A stretch of DNA of 64,000 nucleotides, from NCBI RefSeq assembly GCF_022899935.1, contig NZ_JALJCJ010000003.1:186001-250000 (forward strand). The letters are read 5' to 3'. Positions 49,202 to 58,534 of the stretch are shown here, one piece after another. A model generated the notes under the pieces. That model was not told the origin of the DNA and searched no databases. It saw only the letters and a program-made list of their open reading frames with translations. The stretch is from Shinella curvata. Its GTDB lineage: Bacteria; Pseudomonadota; Alphaproteobacteria; Rhizobiales; Rhizobiaceae. Both the position numbers and the translations under genes were made by a program. The stretch's first letter is position 1, and every line of letters begins with the position of its first letter.

Positions 49202-50020
49202 TCAGGCACCACGTGAAGGGATTTTGCTTTCGAAATAGCGGAAGGCCACGACCAGAATGGCGGTGAGGCAGAGATAGATGAGTGCCAGAAGCAGCAGCGG
49301 CTCGTAGGTCAGATAAGTCGCCTGCCGCACCTTGGAGATGACGGCATAGGCATCGATGACGGTGATCGTTGCGACGAGCGGCGTCGATTTCAGCTGCAAC
49401 ACGGTTTCGCCGTTGAGCGTCGGCAGGGCGCGATAGACGGCGCGCGGCAGCCAGATGCGGCGGAACATGGTGAAGGGGCTCATGCCATAGGCGCGCGCGG
49501 CCTCCAGTTCGCCCGGCGGCACACCGGCAAAGGCGCCGCGCATCACCTCGCCCTCATAGGCGGCGAAGGATAGTGTCAGCGCCGCCACGCCATAGGGCCA
49601 CGCCTCGCGCAGATAGGGCCAGAGGAACGAGCTGCGAATGCCGGGAAACTGCGGAAACAGTGAGCCCAGGCCATAATAGAGCAGCCAGAGCTGGAGCAGC
49701 AGCGGTGTGCCGCGGATGATGGTGCAGAACCCCTTCGCCAGCATTTTCAGCGGCCACGGCCCCGTCACCTGCACGAGGCCGATCGGTACGGCAAGAAAAA
49801 AGCCGAGGATCGAAGTGGCAAACAACATCAGCAGCGTCACGCCGACGCCATGGGCCAGCGCACCGGAATATTTCGGCACCCATTCCCAGCGCATGAACCA
49901 GATGACGCAGAACACGAAGATCGCGGCAATCGCCATCAGCACGATGCGGTGCGGCTTGAAGAAACTCTGCTTGCTGGGCAGTTCGGTCAGCGCCATCGCA
50001 GAAACGGTTTGTTCCGTCAT
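49202..50020 (-). CDS. ABC transporter permease, polar amino acid type (HisM-like)
   Basis: 272 residues with about five transmembrane segments and the EAA loop (GELEAARAYGMSPFTMFRRIWLP, in part). It forms the inner-membrane channel with the other permease. The ATG at 50020 overlaps the stop of the upstream permease gene; a GTG three bases earlier is an alternative. The long N-terminus before the first helix is typical of HisM-type subunits in rhizobia. Confidence 0.92.
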   Translation of the reverse strand: MTEQTVSAMALTELPSKQSFFKPHRIVLMAIAAIFVFCVIWFMRWEWVPKYSGALAHGVGVTLLMLFATSILGFFLAVPIGLVQVTGPWPLKMLAKGFCTIIRGTPLLLQLWLLYYGLGSLFPQFPGIRSSFLWPYLREAWPYGVAALTLSFAAYEGEVMRGAFAGVPPGELEAARAYGMSPFTMFRRIWLPRAVYRALPTLNGETVLQLKSTPLVATITVIDAYAVISKVRQATYLTYEPLLLLALIYLCLTAILVVAFRYFESKIPSRGA

Positions 50021-50748
50021 CACGCCGTCCTCGTCATGCCGCGCCGGTAGTGGCGCTCTATGAAACCGATCAGCACGTTGGAGAGGAGCGTGATCATCAG
50101 GTAGAGCGCGCCCGCCGCGCAGAAGAACAGGAGATAGGCCTTGGTGCTGCCCGCCGCCTGGCGCGTTACGAGCGTCAGCTCGGAGAAGCCGACGACGGCA
50201 AGCAGCGCCGTGTCCTTGGTGGCGATGAGCCAGAGATTGGAGAGGCCGGGAATGGCATGCGGCAGCATGGCCGGCAGGGTGATGCGGCGCATGATCTGGG
50301 TGGGCGACATGCCATAGGCGCGCGCCGCCTCGATCTGGCCGGCTGGCACCGCCTTGATCGCGCCGCGGATGACCTCGGTGGAATACGCGCCCTGCACGAC
50401 GCCGATGACGAAGATGCCGGCGGCAAGACCGCTGATATCGACCGCGCCCCAGCCAAAGGCAATGGAGATCTGACTCAGCACGTCCGTGCCGGCATAATAA
50501 AGAATGAGAATGAGCACGAGCTCCGGCACGGCGCGCACGAGCGTCGTGTAGACTTCAAGCAGATCCTTGGTGACCGGGCCGCCATAGAGCTTGCCCATGG
50601 CGCCGCCCGTGCCGAGGATGAGGCCGAGCCCGTAGCCGCCGATGGCGATCTGGATGGAATTCCACAGCCCCGCCAGAAGCACTCCGCCCCAGCCGGGCGG
50701 CTCGAGCGCAAGCAGGCTCCAGTTGATCAGCGATCCGGCATCGGCCAT
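50020..50748 (-). CDS. ABC transporter permease, polar amino acid type (HisQ-like)
   Basis: 242 residues from the ATG at 50748. The EAA loop (GQIEAARAYGMSPTQIMRRITLP, in part) and about five helices identify a His/Glu/Gln/Arg/opine-type permease. It pairs with the HisM-like subunit; the two stop/start codons overlap. The gap to the binding-protein stop is 69 bases. Confidence 0.92.
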   Translation of the reverse strand: MADAGSLINWSLLALEPPGWGGVLLAGLWNSIQIAIGGYGLGLILGTGGAMGKLYGGPVTKDLLEVYTTLVRAVPELVLILILYYAGTDVLSQISIAFGWGAVDISGLAAGIFVIGVVQGAYSTEVIRGAIKAVPAGQIEAARAYGMSPTQIMRRITLPAMLPHAIPGLSNLWLIATKDTALLAVVGFSELTLVTRQAAGSTKAYLLFFCAAGALYLMITLLSNVLIGFIERHYRRGMTRTA

Positions 50749-50817
50749 GGGGTCTCGCGTCCGTTCGAGGAGAATTGCCGGCGGCACGAGCCGCCGGCAT
50801 TACAATGCGAGGCCCGA

Positions 50818-51600
50818 TTAGCCGCCGTAGACGTCGAAGTCGAAATACTTCTTCGAGAACGTGTCGTAGGTGCCATTGGCGCGGATCGCCTTGATGGCCG
50901 CGTTGATCTTGTCCTTCAGCTCCGTCTCGCCCTTGCGCAGGCCGACGCCGACGCCGAGGCCGAGGATTTCCGGATCGTCCTTCACGGTACCCTTCATGTC
51001 GCAGCAGGCCGAACCCTGTTCGGTCTTCAGGAAGTCGCCGAGCGCAATCGAATCGGCCTGCACGGCGTCGATACGGCCGGCGGCCAGGTCGTTGTTGGCC
51101 TCATCCTGCGTCTGGTATTCCTTGACCGTCGCACCGGCGGCGCCGAAATACTTGTTGGCATAGACCTGGTGGATGGTCGCGACCTGCACGCCGAGCGTCT
51201 TGCCGGCAAGACCTTCCGGGGTCGCGTCGAACTTCGCATCCTTGGCGCCGATGATGCCCGGAGGCGAGTTGTAGTACTTGTCGGAGAAGTCGATCGTCTG
51301 CTGGCGTTCCGCCGTGATCGACATGGAGCCGATGATCATGTCGATCTTGTTGGTGGTCAGCGCCGGAATGATACCGTCCCATGCAACAGGCGTGATGACG
51401 CAGTCGAGCTTCGCTTCCGCGCAGATCGCCTTCATGAAGTCCACTTCCCAGCCTTCCCAGTTGCCCGAGGCATCCGGCGAAGTGAAGGGCGGATAGGGTT
51501 CGGCGGCAAAACCGACGCGGACCTGCTCGGCCGCGGCGCCCGAAATGGCCGTAAGGCCGATCGCGGCGGCAAGGGCGATTGTCTTCAAGGCACTCTTCAT
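50818..51600 (-). CDS. Periplasmic binding protein of a basic amino acid ABC importer
   Basis: 260 residues: Sec signal peptide (about 1-24, ending SGAAA), then an SBP_bac_3 fold beginning VRVGFAAEPYPPFTSPDASG and including GWEVDFMKAICAE and DMIIGSMSITAERQQTIDFS in part. The pattern resembles lysine/arginine/ornithine binding proteins. A Cys pair (CC in GSACCDMKG) matches the disulfide region of that group. Arginine or a methylated arginine is the likely ligand given the neighbouring genes. Confidence 0.92.
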   Translation of the reverse strand: MKSALKTIALAAAIGLTAISGAAAEQVRVGFAAEPYPPFTSPDASGNWEGWEVDFMKAICAEAKLDCVITPVAWDGIIPALTTNKIDMIIGSMSITAERQQTIDFSDKYYNSPPGIIGAKDAKFDATPEGLAGKTLGVQVATIHQVYANKYFGAAGATVKEYQTQDEANNDLAAGRIDAVQADSIALGDFLKTEQGSACCDMKGTVKDDPEILGLGVGVGLRKGETELKDKINAAIKAIRANGTYDTFSKKYFDFDVYGG

Positions 51601-51629
51601 GATTTTCCCTCTGTTGGTTTTTTTGCTTC

Positions 51630-52403
51630 TCAGTGGATGGAGCTGATGAACTTCTTCAGCCGCTCCGATTTCGGTGCTCCGAAAATCTCGTCCGGCGGGC
51701 CCTGCTCCTCGATGAGGCCGTTCGCCAGGAAGACGACGTGGCTCGCCACGTTGCGCGCGAACTTCATCTCGTGCGTGACGAGGATCATGGTGCGCTTTTC
51801 CTTGGCGAGATCGCCGATGACGGTGAGCACTTCGCCCACCAGTTCCGGATCGAGCGCGGAGGTGGGTTCGTCGAACAGCATGACATGGGGCTGGATGGCG
51901 AGCGCGCGGGCAATTGCCGCGCGCTGCTGCTGGCCGCCAGAAAGGAAGGCCGGATAGGCATCGCGCTTCTCGTGCAGACCGACGCGGCGCAGCAGCGTTT
52001 CGGCCCGCTCGATCGCCTCGTCCTTCCTGATGCCGAGCACATGGACTGGCGCCTCGATGACGTTTTCGAGGATCGTCATGTGCTGCCACAGATTGAAGCT
52101 CTGGAAAACCATGCCGAGGCGGGAGCGCAGGCGCTGCACCTGCTTGCGGTCGGCGGGCATCATGCCGCCATGACCGTCCTTCTTCATGGCGATCGTCTCG
52201 CCATGGATGGTCACCGTGCCGGCGCTCGGCAGCTCCAGCATGTTGATGCAGCGAAGGAAGGTCGACTTGCCCGAGCCCGAGCCGCCGATGATGGCGATGA
52301 CGTCGCCCTCATGCGCGGTGAGCGATACGCCCTTGAGAACCTCGAGCGGTCCGAAGCGCTTGTGCAGTTGCGTGACCGCGATAGCCTCGGCGCGTTCCGT
52401 CAT
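51630..52403 (-). CDS. ABC transporter ATP-binding protein, polar amino acid type
   Basis: 257 residues from the ATG at 52403. Walker A GGSGSGKST, signature LSGGQQQR and Walker B VMLFDEPTSALDPE are all intact, and the HisP-specific insertion is present. It powers import of the amino acid bound by the periplasmic protein encoded 30 bases downstream. It is the first gene of the minus-strand operon ATPase-binding protein-permease-permease-M20 hydrolase. An in-frame start at 52544 would give 47 unrelated residues. Confidence 0.95.
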   Translation of the reverse strand: MTERAEAIAVTQLHKRFGPLEVLKGVSLTAHEGDVIAIIGGSGSGKSTFLRCINMLELPSAGTVTIHGETIAMKKDGHGGMMPADRKQVQRLRSRLGMVFQSFNLWQHMTILENVIEAPVHVLGIRKDEAIERAETLLRRVGLHEKRDAYPAFLSGGQQQRAAIARALAIQPHVMLFDEPTSALDPELVGEVLTVIGDLAKEKRTMILVTHEMKFARNVASHVVFLANGLIEEQGPPDEIFGAPKSERLKKFISSIH

Positions 52404-52524
52404 CGTGGAGATGTCTCCAGCGCACGGAAAATCGATGCATGACACATGCCAAATTCCCCTGTTTTTCAGCGTTCCCGCGGGCATCTTCGGCCCGTCGTTT
52501 CGTCTTGTGGATTGCATCGTGGCA

Positions 52525-52553
52525 CTTGTTAAGAAATTGTTCAAGCGTATAAT
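52525..52553 (+). promoter_or_regulatory. Putative promoter of the DDAH-like gene
   Basis: CTTGTT (52525-52530) and a perfect TATAAT (52548-52553) are spaced by 17 bases, close to the rhizobial CTTGAC-N17-CTATAT form. The start of transcription would be near 52560, ~57 bases before the ATG. Confidence 0.6.
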
Positions 52554-52616
52554 AGTGTCGTCGCTGACTTTTCTGGCAGCACCCGCTTTCGATCAAAAAT
52601 TCCTTGGGAGTATTGA

Positions 52617-53495
52617 ATGACCGCCTACGGTTCGCAGGAAATGTCGGCCCCCCTGATGCGCGTTCTGATGCGCCGCCCCGGCGCCAGCCTCTCGGCCGCC
52701 GATCCGGCCAAGTGGCATTACGGCCCGACCTTCGACGGCGCGCGCGCCGTGCACCAGTACAAGGCCTTCGCGGAGCTCGTCGAAAAGTCCGGCACCGAGA
52801 TCATCTGGCTCGAGGACGAAGGCGACGGCCTGGCCGATGCCATGTTCACCCATGATCCCTCGCTGATGTCCGACCATGGCGCCATCCTGCTGCGCATGGG
52901 CAAGCCGCTGCGCGTGGCCGAAACCGCGCTGCACGAAAAAGCCTATGCCGAGCGCCAGATCCCGATCCTCGGCCGCATCGAAGGCAACGGCACCGTCGAA
53001 GGCGGCGACTGCATCTGGCTCGACGCCAAGACGCTGGTCATCGGCCGCGGCGTGCGCACCAACCAGGAAGGCATCGACCAGATTTCCGCCATCCTGGCCC
53101 CGCACGGCGTCACGGTCCTCGCCTATGACCTGCCGCTCTGGCAGGGCGAGGAGGCCTGCCTGCATCTGATGAGCGTGATGAGCCCGCTGGCCGACAATCT
53201 GGCCCTGGTCTTCGCGCCGCTCCTGCCGGCCGCGTTCTACCAGCTCCTGAAGAAGCGCGGCGTGACGCTCATCGAAGCGCCGGCCGACGAGTTCCACGCC
53301 AGCAACGGCCTGTCGCTCAACGTGCTGCCGACCCGCCCGAATGAAGTCATCATGGTGGAAGGCTTCCCGGCCACCAAGGCGGCGATGGAAGCGGCCGGCT
53401 GCACCGTGCAGACCTTCGAGGCCGATGCGCTGTGCATCGCCTGCGAGGGCGGCCCGACCTGCCTGACGCGGCCGGTGCTGCGCCGCGCCGCTTAA
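52617..53495 (+). CDS. Dimethylarginine dimethylaminohydrolase / arginine deiminase-like protein
   Basis: 292 residues of the amidinotransferase fold; GGGAG lies seven bases before the ATG. The substrate-binding EGGDCIWLD, the catalytic-His region HLMSVMSPL, and a C-terminal Cys in CEGGPTCLTRPVLRR are in the DDAH/ADI arrangement. These enzymes hydrolyse the guanidino group of (methyl)arginine to citrulline and an amine. Length fits DDAH better than arginine deiminase (~400). It diverges from the importer operon and is followed by a regulator and arginine transaminase pathway genes. Confidence 0.85.
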   Translation: MTAYGSQEMSAPLMRVLMRRPGASLSAADPAKWHYGPTFDGARAVHQYKAFAELVEKSGTEIIWLEDEGDGLADAMFTHDPSLMSDHGAILLRMGKPLRVAETALHEKAYAERQIPILGRIEGNGTVEGGDCIWLDAKTLVIGRGVRTNQEGIDQISAILAPHGVTVLAYDLPLWQGEEACLHLMSVMSPLADNLALVFAPLLPAAFYQLLKKRGVTLIEAPADEFHASNGLSLNVLPTRPNEVIMVEGFPATKAAMEAAGCTVQTFEADALCIACEGGPTCLTRPVLRRAA

Positions 53496-53508
53496 ACGAG
53501 GGAGAGCA

Positions 53509-54147
53509 ATGGCCCGCCGGACCTTCCATCGCGCCCCCGAGGCCGAACGCCGCCACGATCTGATCGAGGCGACGCTCGACTGCATCGCGGAATACGGGCT
53601 CGAAGGCGCGACGGTCCGGCAGATCGCCATCAAGGCGGGTGTCACGGCGGGCCTGATCCGGCATTATTTCCAGTCGAAGGAGCATATCCTTCAGGAAGCC
53701 TACCGCGTCGTCATCGCCCGGCTGACGGAGAAGGCCGAACGGGTGTCGGGCGACGCGGAAACGCGGCTGCGCGACTTCATCGTCATCAACCTGACGGAGC
53801 CGGTCGCCAACAGCCGCAGCCTGTCGCTTTGGGCGTCGTTCATCAGCCGGGTCAGCGTCGATCCGGAGTTGGCCGCGATCCACCGTGAAGGTTACCTCAG
53901 CTTCCGCGACACGCTGGAACACCTGCTCGCCGATTTCCTTTCCACCCAAGGCGCGGATTCCTCGCCGGAACGATGCCGCAGGCTGGCGATCGCCATCAAC
54001 GGCCTGCTCGACGGTCTCTGGCTGGAAGGCTGCCTGGCCGGCGAACTGTTCGGCGACAGCGAACTGGTCGAGATCGCCCTGACCTCGATCGAAACCTTGC
54101 TTGGAATATCCCTGAAGCTGGTCGACGCCCCGCGCGCCGACGGTTAA
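53509..54147 (+). CDS. TetR family transcriptional regulator (BetI-like)
   Basis: 212 residues. The N-terminal HTH (EATLDCIAEYGLEGATVRQIAIKAGVTAG in part, then HYFQSKEHIL) and a BetI-like helical ligand domain are clear. It starts 13 bases after the DDAH-like gene, so it is cotranscribed and probably represses this operon and the divergent importer operon in response to an arginine-derived ligand. Confidence 0.93.
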   Translation: MARRTFHRAPEAERRHDLIEATLDCIAEYGLEGATVRQIAIKAGVTAGLIRHYFQSKEHILQEAYRVVIARLTEKAERVSGDAETRLRDFIVINLTEPVANSRSLSLWASFISRVSVDPELAAIHREGYLSFRDTLEHLLADFLSTQGADSSPERCRRLAIAINGLLDGLWLEGCLAGELFGDSELVEIALTSIETLLGISLKLVDAPRADG

Positions 54148-54180
54148 ACCACCCCCGAAATAGACATGCGGAGAACGGCC

Positions 54181-55371
54181 ATGCGCTACGCGTCCATCAC
54201 AGACCGGCTTCAGAATCTCGGCTCCGAAAAATGGGCCATTCATGCCGAGGCACGGCGCTTGCAGCGCGAGGGCAAGGCCGTGATCGAGCTCACCATCGGC
54301 GAGCCCGACGTGCCGCCGGATCCCGCGCTGCTGGCCGAGGCCGTGCGCGCCATGCATGCCGGCCGCTACCGCTATTCCAACGGCCGCGGCGAACCTTCCG
54401 TCGTCGATGCCGTCGTGCGCAAGTACCAGAAGCGCCGCAGCGACGTGACCGCCGAAAACGTGCTGTGCTTCCCCGGCACCCAGACCGCCCTCTTCGCCGT
54501 CATGCTCGGCCTTGTCGAGGCGGGCGACGCCGTGCTTGTCGGCGACCCGCTCTATGCCACCTATGAAGGCGTCATCCGATCGACGGGCGCCGTGCAGGTT
54601 CCCGTGCCGCTGCGCCCGGAAAACGGCTTCCACATGAAGGCCGCCGATCTCGAGGCCGCGATTACACCGGAAAGCCGCGTGCTGCTGCTCAACACGCCGC
54701 ACAACCCGACAGGCGCCGTATTGACCGCCCAGGAAATCGCCGAGATCGGCGCCGTCTGCCGCAAACACGATCTCTGGATCGTCTGCGACGAGGTCTACGA
54801 ACAGCTCGTCTTCGGCGCGACCTTCGCCTCGCCCTTCGACAATACCGATCTCGCCGAGCGCACCATCGTTGTTTCCTCGATCTCCAAATCCCATGCCGCG
54901 CCCGGTTTCCGCAGTGGCTGGACGGTCGGCCCGAAAGAGTTCTGCGCCCGTTTGCTTGCCGTATCCGAGACCATGCTGTTCGGCGGCCAACCCTTTATCG
55001 CCGACATGACGGCTTATGCGCTCGACAATCCGATCTCGACCGCCGCCACCATGCGCCGGACCTACCAGGCCCGCGCCACCCGTTTCGCCGAGGCACTATC
55101 TCGTGCCCCCGGCCTGACGCCGCTGCCGCCGGAGGCCGGCATGTTCATCGTGATCGACGTTTCCGAGACCGGCATGAACGGTGAGGATTTCGCCTGGGCG
55201 CTCCTGCGCGAGGAACTGGTCGCGGTCATGCCCGGTTCGTCCTTCGGCGAGCAGGCGGCAGGCTTCATCCGCCTCAGCCTCACCGTGCCGGATGCCCATA
55301 TCGACGAGGCCTGCCGGCGCATCGCAGCGCTTGCTGCCCGATCCACCCTGCCGAAGGAGCGCCGCGCATGA
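54181..55371 (+). CDS. PLP-dependent aminotransferase, AruH-like arginine:pyruvate transaminase
   Basis: 396 residues from the ATG at 54181 (GGAG seven bases upstream). Fold type I signatures: ELTIGEPDVPPD, NTPHNPTGA, CDEVYEQLVF, PLP Lys in SSISKSHAAPGFRSGW, and GFIRLSLTV. The close coupling with a 2-oxo-5-guanidinovalerate decarboxylase-like gene (ATGA overlap at 55368-55371) makes AruH the best specific call; other amino acid specificity is possible. Confidence 0.85.
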   Translation: MRYASITDRLQNLGSEKWAIHAEARRLQREGKAVIELTIGEPDVPPDPALLAEAVRAMHAGRYRYSNGRGEPSVVDAVVRKYQKRRSDVTAENVLCFPGTQTALFAVMLGLVEAGDAVLVGDPLYATYEGVIRSTGAVQVPVPLRPENGFHMKAADLEAAITPESRVLLLNTPHNPTGAVLTAQEIAEIGAVCRKHDLWIVCDEVYEQLVFGATFASPFDNTDLAERTIVVSSISKSHAAPGFRSGWTVGPKEFCARLLAVSETMLFGGQPFIADMTAYALDNPISTAATMRRTYQARATRFAEALSRAPGLTPLPPEAGMFIVIDVSETGMNGEDFAWALLREELVAVMPGSSFGEQAAGFIRLSLTVPDAHIDEACRRIAALAARSTLPKERRA

Positions 55372-56975
55372 CCACGAAAACCGTAGGCGAAGTCCTCGTC
55401 GATCTCCTGGAGGCCAATGGCGTCGAGGTCGTGTTCGGCATTCCCGGCGTCCATACCGTCGAGCTCTACCGTGGCCTTGCCGCCTCGAAGATCCGCCACA
55501 TCACGCCGCGCCACGAACAGGGTGCCGGCTTCATGGCGGATGGCTATGCCCGCGTCTCCGGCAAGCCGGGCGTCGCGCTCGTCATCACCGGCCCCGGCCT
55601 CACCAACACCATCACCGCGATGGCGCAGGCCCGGCAGGATTCCGTGCCGATGCTGGTCATCTCGGGCGTCAACAAGCGCGATTCGCTCGGCCATGGCCGC
55701 GGCCTCTTGCATGAACTTCCCGACCAGCAGGGCATGATGAAGACGCTGGCGCTCTATTCGCATACGTTGCTCAACCCCGCCGACCTGCCGCTCGTCGTCG
55801 AGCGCGCCTTCGCCGTGCTGCTTTCCGGCCGCCCCGGCCCCGTCCATATCGAAATCCCGACGGATGTGATGGCAAAGCCGATCGAGACGGGGAGCTTCCC
55901 CGCCGCCGTCGCGACACGCCCGCGCGCCGACGCCGAAACGCTGCAGCGCGCCGCCATTCTCTGCACCAATGCGTCGCGCCCCGTCATCCTCGCCGGTGGC
56001 GGTGCCATCACGGCGGAGGAGGAGATCCGCTCGCTTGCCGAGCGTATCGGCGCCCCCGTCGTCACCACGGTCAATGCCCGAGGCATGCTCGCCGGCCATC
56101 CGCTGTGCGTGCCGGCCAGCCCCAGCATGAAATCCGTGCGCCGCATGCTCTCGGACGCCGACCTCGTCGTCGCCTTCGGCACGGAATTCGGCCCGACCGA
56201 CTACGACATCAATGTCGACGGCGGCTTCCCGCGGCTGCGCTCGCTTATCCGCATCGACATCGACGCCGCCCAGCTCGCACGCACGCCGCAATCGGGCCTG
56301 TCGATCTTCTCCAGCGCCAAGACGGCCGCGGCGGGCATGCTCGGTTTCCTGGAGGGCCACAAGGCGATCGGCAATGGCGCGGCCCGCGCCGAAACCGCCC
56401 GCAAGGGGTCGTGGAACGAACTAACACCGAAGATGCAGGCGGAAATCGGCGTCATCGACGCGATCTACCGCACGCTGCCCAAGGCGATCATCGTCGGCGA
56501 CTCGACGCAGGCCATCTATGCCGGCAATTACTATTGTGCCGCCCCCCGTCCGCGCAGCTGGTTCAATGCCGCCACGGGCTACGGTGCGCTCGGCTTCGCC
56601 CCACCCGCCGCCATCGGCGCGGCGCTCGCCGAGCCCGACGCCCCGATCATCTGCCTCGTCGGCGACGGCGGCCTGCAATTCTCGCTGTCCGAAATAGGCT
56701 CGGCCGTGGACGCCGACGCCCGCGTCGTCTTCCTCGTCTGGAACAATGACGGTTACCAGGAAATCGAGAATTTCATGATCGATGCCGGCATCACGCCCGA
56801 GGGCGTCAAACCCTCCGCCCCGGATTTCATCGCCATCGGTACCGCCTATGGCGTGCCCTCCGAGCGTCTTGCCGACGTGGCCGAACTGCCCGCCGCGCTG
56901 GAGCGAGCCGCCGGCCGCAAGGGCCCGAGCCTTGTCGAAATCCACCAGACCGGGACGAAAGGTGCAACGGCCTGA
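55368..56975 (+). CDS. TPP-dependent decarboxylase, AruI-like (5-guanidino-2-oxopentanoate decarboxylase)
   Basis: 535 residues, acetolactate-synthase-like. The N-terminal catalytic Glu is in HEQGAGFMADGYARVSGKPG (in part), and the TPP-binding GDGGLQFSLSEIG ... NNDGYQEI motif is near 430-465. In AruI it decarboxylates 2-ketoarginine to 4-guanidinobutyraldehyde. The neighbouring transaminase, importer and DDAH-like genes support this over acetolactate synthesis, which also lacks its small subunit here. The aldehyde dehydrogenase and guanidinobutyrase for later steps are not in the window. Confidence 0.85.
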   Translation: MTTKTVGEVLVDLLEANGVEVVFGIPGVHTVELYRGLAASKIRHITPRHEQGAGFMADGYARVSGKPGVALVITGPGLTNTITAMAQARQDSVPMLVISGVNKRDSLGHGRGLLHELPDQQGMMKTLALYSHTLLNPADLPLVVERAFAVLLSGRPGPVHIEIPTDVMAKPIETGSFPAAVATRPRADAETLQRAAILCTNASRPVILAGGGAITAEEEIRSLAERIGAPVVTTVNARGMLAGHPLCVPASPSMKSVRRMLSDADLVVAFGTEFGPTDYDINVDGGFPRLRSLIRIDIDAAQLARTPQSGLSIFSSAKTAAAGMLGFLEGHKAIGNGAARAETARKGSWNELTPKMQAEIGVIDAIYRTLPKAIIVGDSTQAIYAGNYYCAAPRPRSWFNAATGYGALGFAPPAAIGAALAEPDAPIICLVGDGGLQFSLSEIGSAVDADARVVFLVWNNDGYQEIENFMIDAGITPEGVKPSAPDFIAIGTAYGVPSERLADVAELPAALERAAGRKGPSLVEIHQTGTKGATA

Positions 56976-57017
56976 TTCACCGGGGCAGGCTTCTGAGAGT
57001 GTCGGCACGCCCAAAAC

Positions 57018-57054
57018 AACCCGGAAAATCCGGCACATGACGGTTTTCCGGGTT
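57018..57054 (+). terminator. Inverted repeat after the AruI-like gene, possible terminator
   Basis: AACCCGGAAAA (57018-57028) pairs perfectly with TTTTCCGGGTT (57044-57054) around a 15-base loop, 43 bases after the stop. There is no strong T run after it, so termination is only probable. Confidence 0.5.
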
Positions 57055-57141
57055 AATATCCACGCGCGCCTTTGCAAAAGCGTCGTTTATTTGTCATGGA
57101 TGCGACGCTGCTTGCCGCCTCGGCTGAGCAAGGGCTGAAGC

Positions 57142-58047
57142 GTGAATTCGGGTACGGCATTGGCGGAAGAGCAGACATTTCCAGGGCCAGCTTACGACAG
57201 GGCCCCTTCGGGCACACGTCCACCCCGACCGTCGCTTCTCCGCCGGGCGCTCGACTGGGTGCCCGTGCAGGATTTCCTCGCGGCTCATATCGGTTTTTCC
57301 CGCCGGTTCGATCAAGCGGTCTTACGTCTCGCCGCCAAGGGGGGACAGGCTACGCCGGCCGCCCGCGCGCATTTCCATTTCGCCGATGCGCTTTTCCTGC
57401 AGATCGATCCTAAAACCGTCGAAATGCGCCTGCGCGACAATTTTCTCGAAGCCGGATCCCTGCGCTGGGTGGGAACGCATTTCCTTGACGGCGGAGACTG
57501 GTCGCACCTTCTGGCACCGGTCGCCAAGTCGTCCTCGCATGCCGAGATCATCGAGCTTTGCCGCACACGGCAGAATTTCCGCAAGGGAAAGCGATACCGC
57601 CATTACGCGCGACGGGTCACCGAGGGCGAAACGATCTGGCGCAACCGCATCGGCATCGACACGCACGACAAGCTGGACGGCTATTTCGAATATTACCTCG
57701 CCCTCATTGAGGATATCGAGAAAAACGGCATCCTGCCGCATTCCGATCTCGGCCTGCGAAACCAGACGGGCTACCGGCATCGCTGGACGCGCACATTCTG
57801 GCAGGACCTTGCCGAGCGGGATATCGGCATCGCCATCGACGCGGAAGGCCGCCTCGTGCGCCATACCAACGGCAAGCACCGCATGGCGGCTGCGCTGGCG
57901 CTCGGCATCAGGCAGGTTCCCGTCGAAATCCGCCTCGTCCATGCACGCTGGCTTGCCCGGCGGGCGGAACAGCTCGGGCTTCCGCCGGCAGAGGCGCTTC
58001 TGGCGACCATCGAGCACGCCCGCGCCAACGGCTGGCCGGCAAAATAA
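57142..58047 (+). CDS. Hypothetical protein with ParB/sulfiredoxin-like motif
   Basis: 301 residues from a GTG (AAGG eight bases upstream). The first ~60 residues are Pro/Arg-rich and lack a signal. The C-terminal segment IDAEGRLVRHTNGKHRMAAA (in part; N243-G-K-H-R247) followed by LALGIRQVPVEIRLVHA has the D-G-x-H-R...AA...G...VPV pattern of ParB/Srx nuclease-like folds. I do not recognise a named family. It stands alone between the arginine genes and the convergent mscL gene. Confidence 0.6.
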   Translation: MNSGTALAEEQTFPGPAYDRAPSGTRPPRPSLLRRALDWVPVQDFLAAHIGFSRRFDQAVLRLAAKGGQATPAARAHFHFADALFLQIDPKTVEMRLRDNFLEAGSLRWVGTHFLDGGDWSHLLAPVAKSSSHAEIIELCRTRQNFRKGKRYRHYARRVTEGETIWRNRIGIDTHDKLDGYFEYYLALIEDIEKNGILPHSDLGLRNQTGYRHRWTRTFWQDLAERDIGIAIDAEGRLVRHTNGKHRMAAALALGIRQVPVEIRLVHARWLARRAEQLGLPPAEALLATIEHARANGWPAK

Positions 58048-58069
58048 AAGGCCCGGCAAACCGGGCCTT
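58041..58069 (-). terminator. Terminator between ParB-like gene and mscL (convergent)
   Basis: AAGGCCCGG (58048-58056) pairs with CCGGGCCTT (58061-58069) with a 4-base loop. On the minus strand it is followed by TTTTATTTT, so it terminates mscL; on the plus strand the T run is weak, but it may act both ways. Confidence 0.85.
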
Positions 58070-58093
58070 CCATACAATCCACCTCGTAAGGCC

Positions 58094-58534
58094 TCAGACG
58101 GCCGGACGGCTCTTCAGGAGGTCGCGGATCTCGGTGAGCAGCAGCACGTCCTCCGGCGGCGGGGCGGGCTCGGCGGCACCGGCTGCCTTTTCCTTCTCCA
58201 GCGACGCGCGCATGCGGTTCACGCCCTTGATCATCAGGAAGATGATCCAGGCAAGGATGAGGAAGTTGATGAGCACGGTGATAAAGTTGCCGTAGGCGAA
58301 GACCGCGCCCTGCTCGCGGGCAGCGGCCAGCGACGATGCCGTCACATTGCTCGACAGCGCGATGAAATAGTTGGAAAAGTCGAAACCGCCCCCGGTCAGC
58401 GCACCGACGACCGGCATGACGAGGTCGTTGACGATGGATTCGACGATCCTGTTGAAGGCTGCACCGATAATGACACCCACCGCAAGGTCCATGACATTCC
58501 CGCGGGCGATGAACGCCTTGAATTCGTTGAGCAT
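58094..58534 (-). CDS. mscL: Large-conductance mechanosensitive channel MscL
   Basis: 146 residues with two transmembrane helices: M1 with [21 protein letters not shown] (in part) and M2 with [21 protein letters not shown], plus a charged C-terminal bundle. It opens under membrane tension to release solutes during osmotic downshock. The periplasmic loop (about 45-75) is normal in length. Confidence 0.96.
   Translation of the reverse strand: MLNEFKAFIARGNVMDLAVGVIIGAAFNRIVESIVNDLVMPVVGALTGGGFDFSNYFIALSSNVTASSLAAAREQGAVFAYGNFITVLINFLILAWIIFLMIKGVNRMRASLEKEKAAGAAEPAPPPEDVLLLTEIRDLLKSRPAV

Noticed and set aside
55368-56975. Acetolactate synthase large subunit (ilvB) call
   Set aside because: No small subunit gene nearby and tight coupling with an AruH-like transaminase gene favour the 2-ketoarginine decarboxylase role.
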